This document shows positions 4,760 through 5,050 of a stretch of 5,050 nt of DNA, piece by piece. The number at the start of each line of letters is the position of its first letter. Position 1 is the stretch's first letter. Origin of the DNA: Hyphomicrobiales bacterium (GTDB lineage Bacteria > Pseudomonadota > Alphaproteobacteria > Rhizobiales > Xanthobacteraceae); NCBI GenBank assembly GCA_016210825.1, contig JACQTM010000388.1, forward strand, positions 1-5,050, given 5' to 3'. A program made the position numbers and the translations under genes. The notes below the pieces were generated by a model that ran no database searches, had not been told where the DNA came from, and saw only the letters and a program-made list of their open reading frames with translations.

Positions 4760-5050
4760 TTAGGTTCCGCTCGCCGGCGTAACAGGCGCGGCAGCAGCAG
4801 GTGCGCCAGGCGCCGCCGGTGTGCCGGCCATGCGTTTGGCTTTGCGATCGGACGAATGGCCGTAGAATGAACGCGATGGCGAAAATTCGCCGAACTTGTG
4901 GCCGACCATTTCCTCGGTGACCATCACCGGAATGTGTTTCTGACCGTTATAGACGCCGAAGGTGAGGCCGACGAATTGCGGCAGGATCGTCGAGCGCCGA
5001 CTCCAGATTTTAATCATCTCGTGGCGGCCCGATTGCCGCGCGACTTCCGC
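4760..5050 (-). CDS. rpsS: 30S ribosomal protein S19 (uS19), 5' end cut off, with an Ala/Pro C-terminal tail
   Basis: S19 forms the head of the 30S with S13 and S14, and its C-terminus approaches the A site. The visible 96 residues begin AEVARQSGRHEMIKIWSRRS in frame from the window edge. An internal ATG at 5017 is not the start, because conserved S19 sequence continues upstream of it. The family core is unmistakable: STILPQFVGLTFGVYNGQKH, EEMVGHKFGEFSPSR and GHSSDRKAKR. About 20 N-terminal residues (usually MARS-WKGPF...) lie outside the window. S19 normally ends near KAKRK at about 92 aa. Here 23 further residues (MAGTPAAPGAPAAAAPVTPA, then SGT; codons 4831-4763) form an uncharged Ala/Pro-rich tail. 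L22 follows after 12 nt. Confidence 0.97.
   Translation of the reverse strand, partial: AEVARQSGRHEMIKIWSRRSTILPQFVGLTFGVYNGQKHIPVMVTEEMVGHKFGEFSPSRSFYGHSSDRKAKRMAGTPAAPGAPAAAAPVTPASGT

Overview
The window is one uninterrupted ribosomal-protein block. All twelve genes lie on the minus strand and are read from high to low coordinates. The order is S19 (5' end outside the window), L22, S3, L16, L29, S17, L14, L24, L5, S14, S8, L6 (3' end outside the window). This is the classical bacterial S10-spc order, with the E. coli S10/spc operon boundary falling between S17 and L14.

The base composition is GC-rich. The protein sequences look alphaproteobacterial: L29 carries the block KKEQFNLRFQRATGQLENTA, L24 is 104 aa and ends AKRSGVEIDG, S14 is the 101-aa zinc-free long form, and L22 is about 126 aa. 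I would place it in or near Rhizobiales/Rhodospirillales, but the order and genus cannot be fixed from this window.

Positions 5050-2557 hold the distal S10-type genes (rpsS', rplV, rpsC, rplP, rpmC, rpsQ), separated by 11-17 nt. Positions 2556-2517 are a 40-nt spacer with a 10-bp inverted repeat that includes the S17 stop codon. Positions 2516-2 hold the spc-type genes (rplN, rplX, rplE, rpsN, rpsH, rplF'). Here L14/L24 and L24/L5 overlap by 1 and 8 nt, and there is a 43-nt gap before S14. No non-coding stretch exceeds 43 nt. I found no plus-strand gene, RNA gene, mobile element or CRISPR, and no promoter could be recognised.

The products are structural parts of the two ribosomal subunits: S19, S3, S17, S14 and S8 in the 30S, and L22, L16, L29, L14, L24, L5 and L6 in the 50S. 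Tight spacing, stop codons embedded in Shine-Dalgarno sequences and start/stop overlaps point to one co-transcribed, translationally coupled unit. No new biological system is visible. The departures from a textbook cluster are a Lys/Ala/Pro-rich C-terminal tail that roughly doubles L29, an Ala/Pro tail on S19, and the hairpin at the S10/spc junction.
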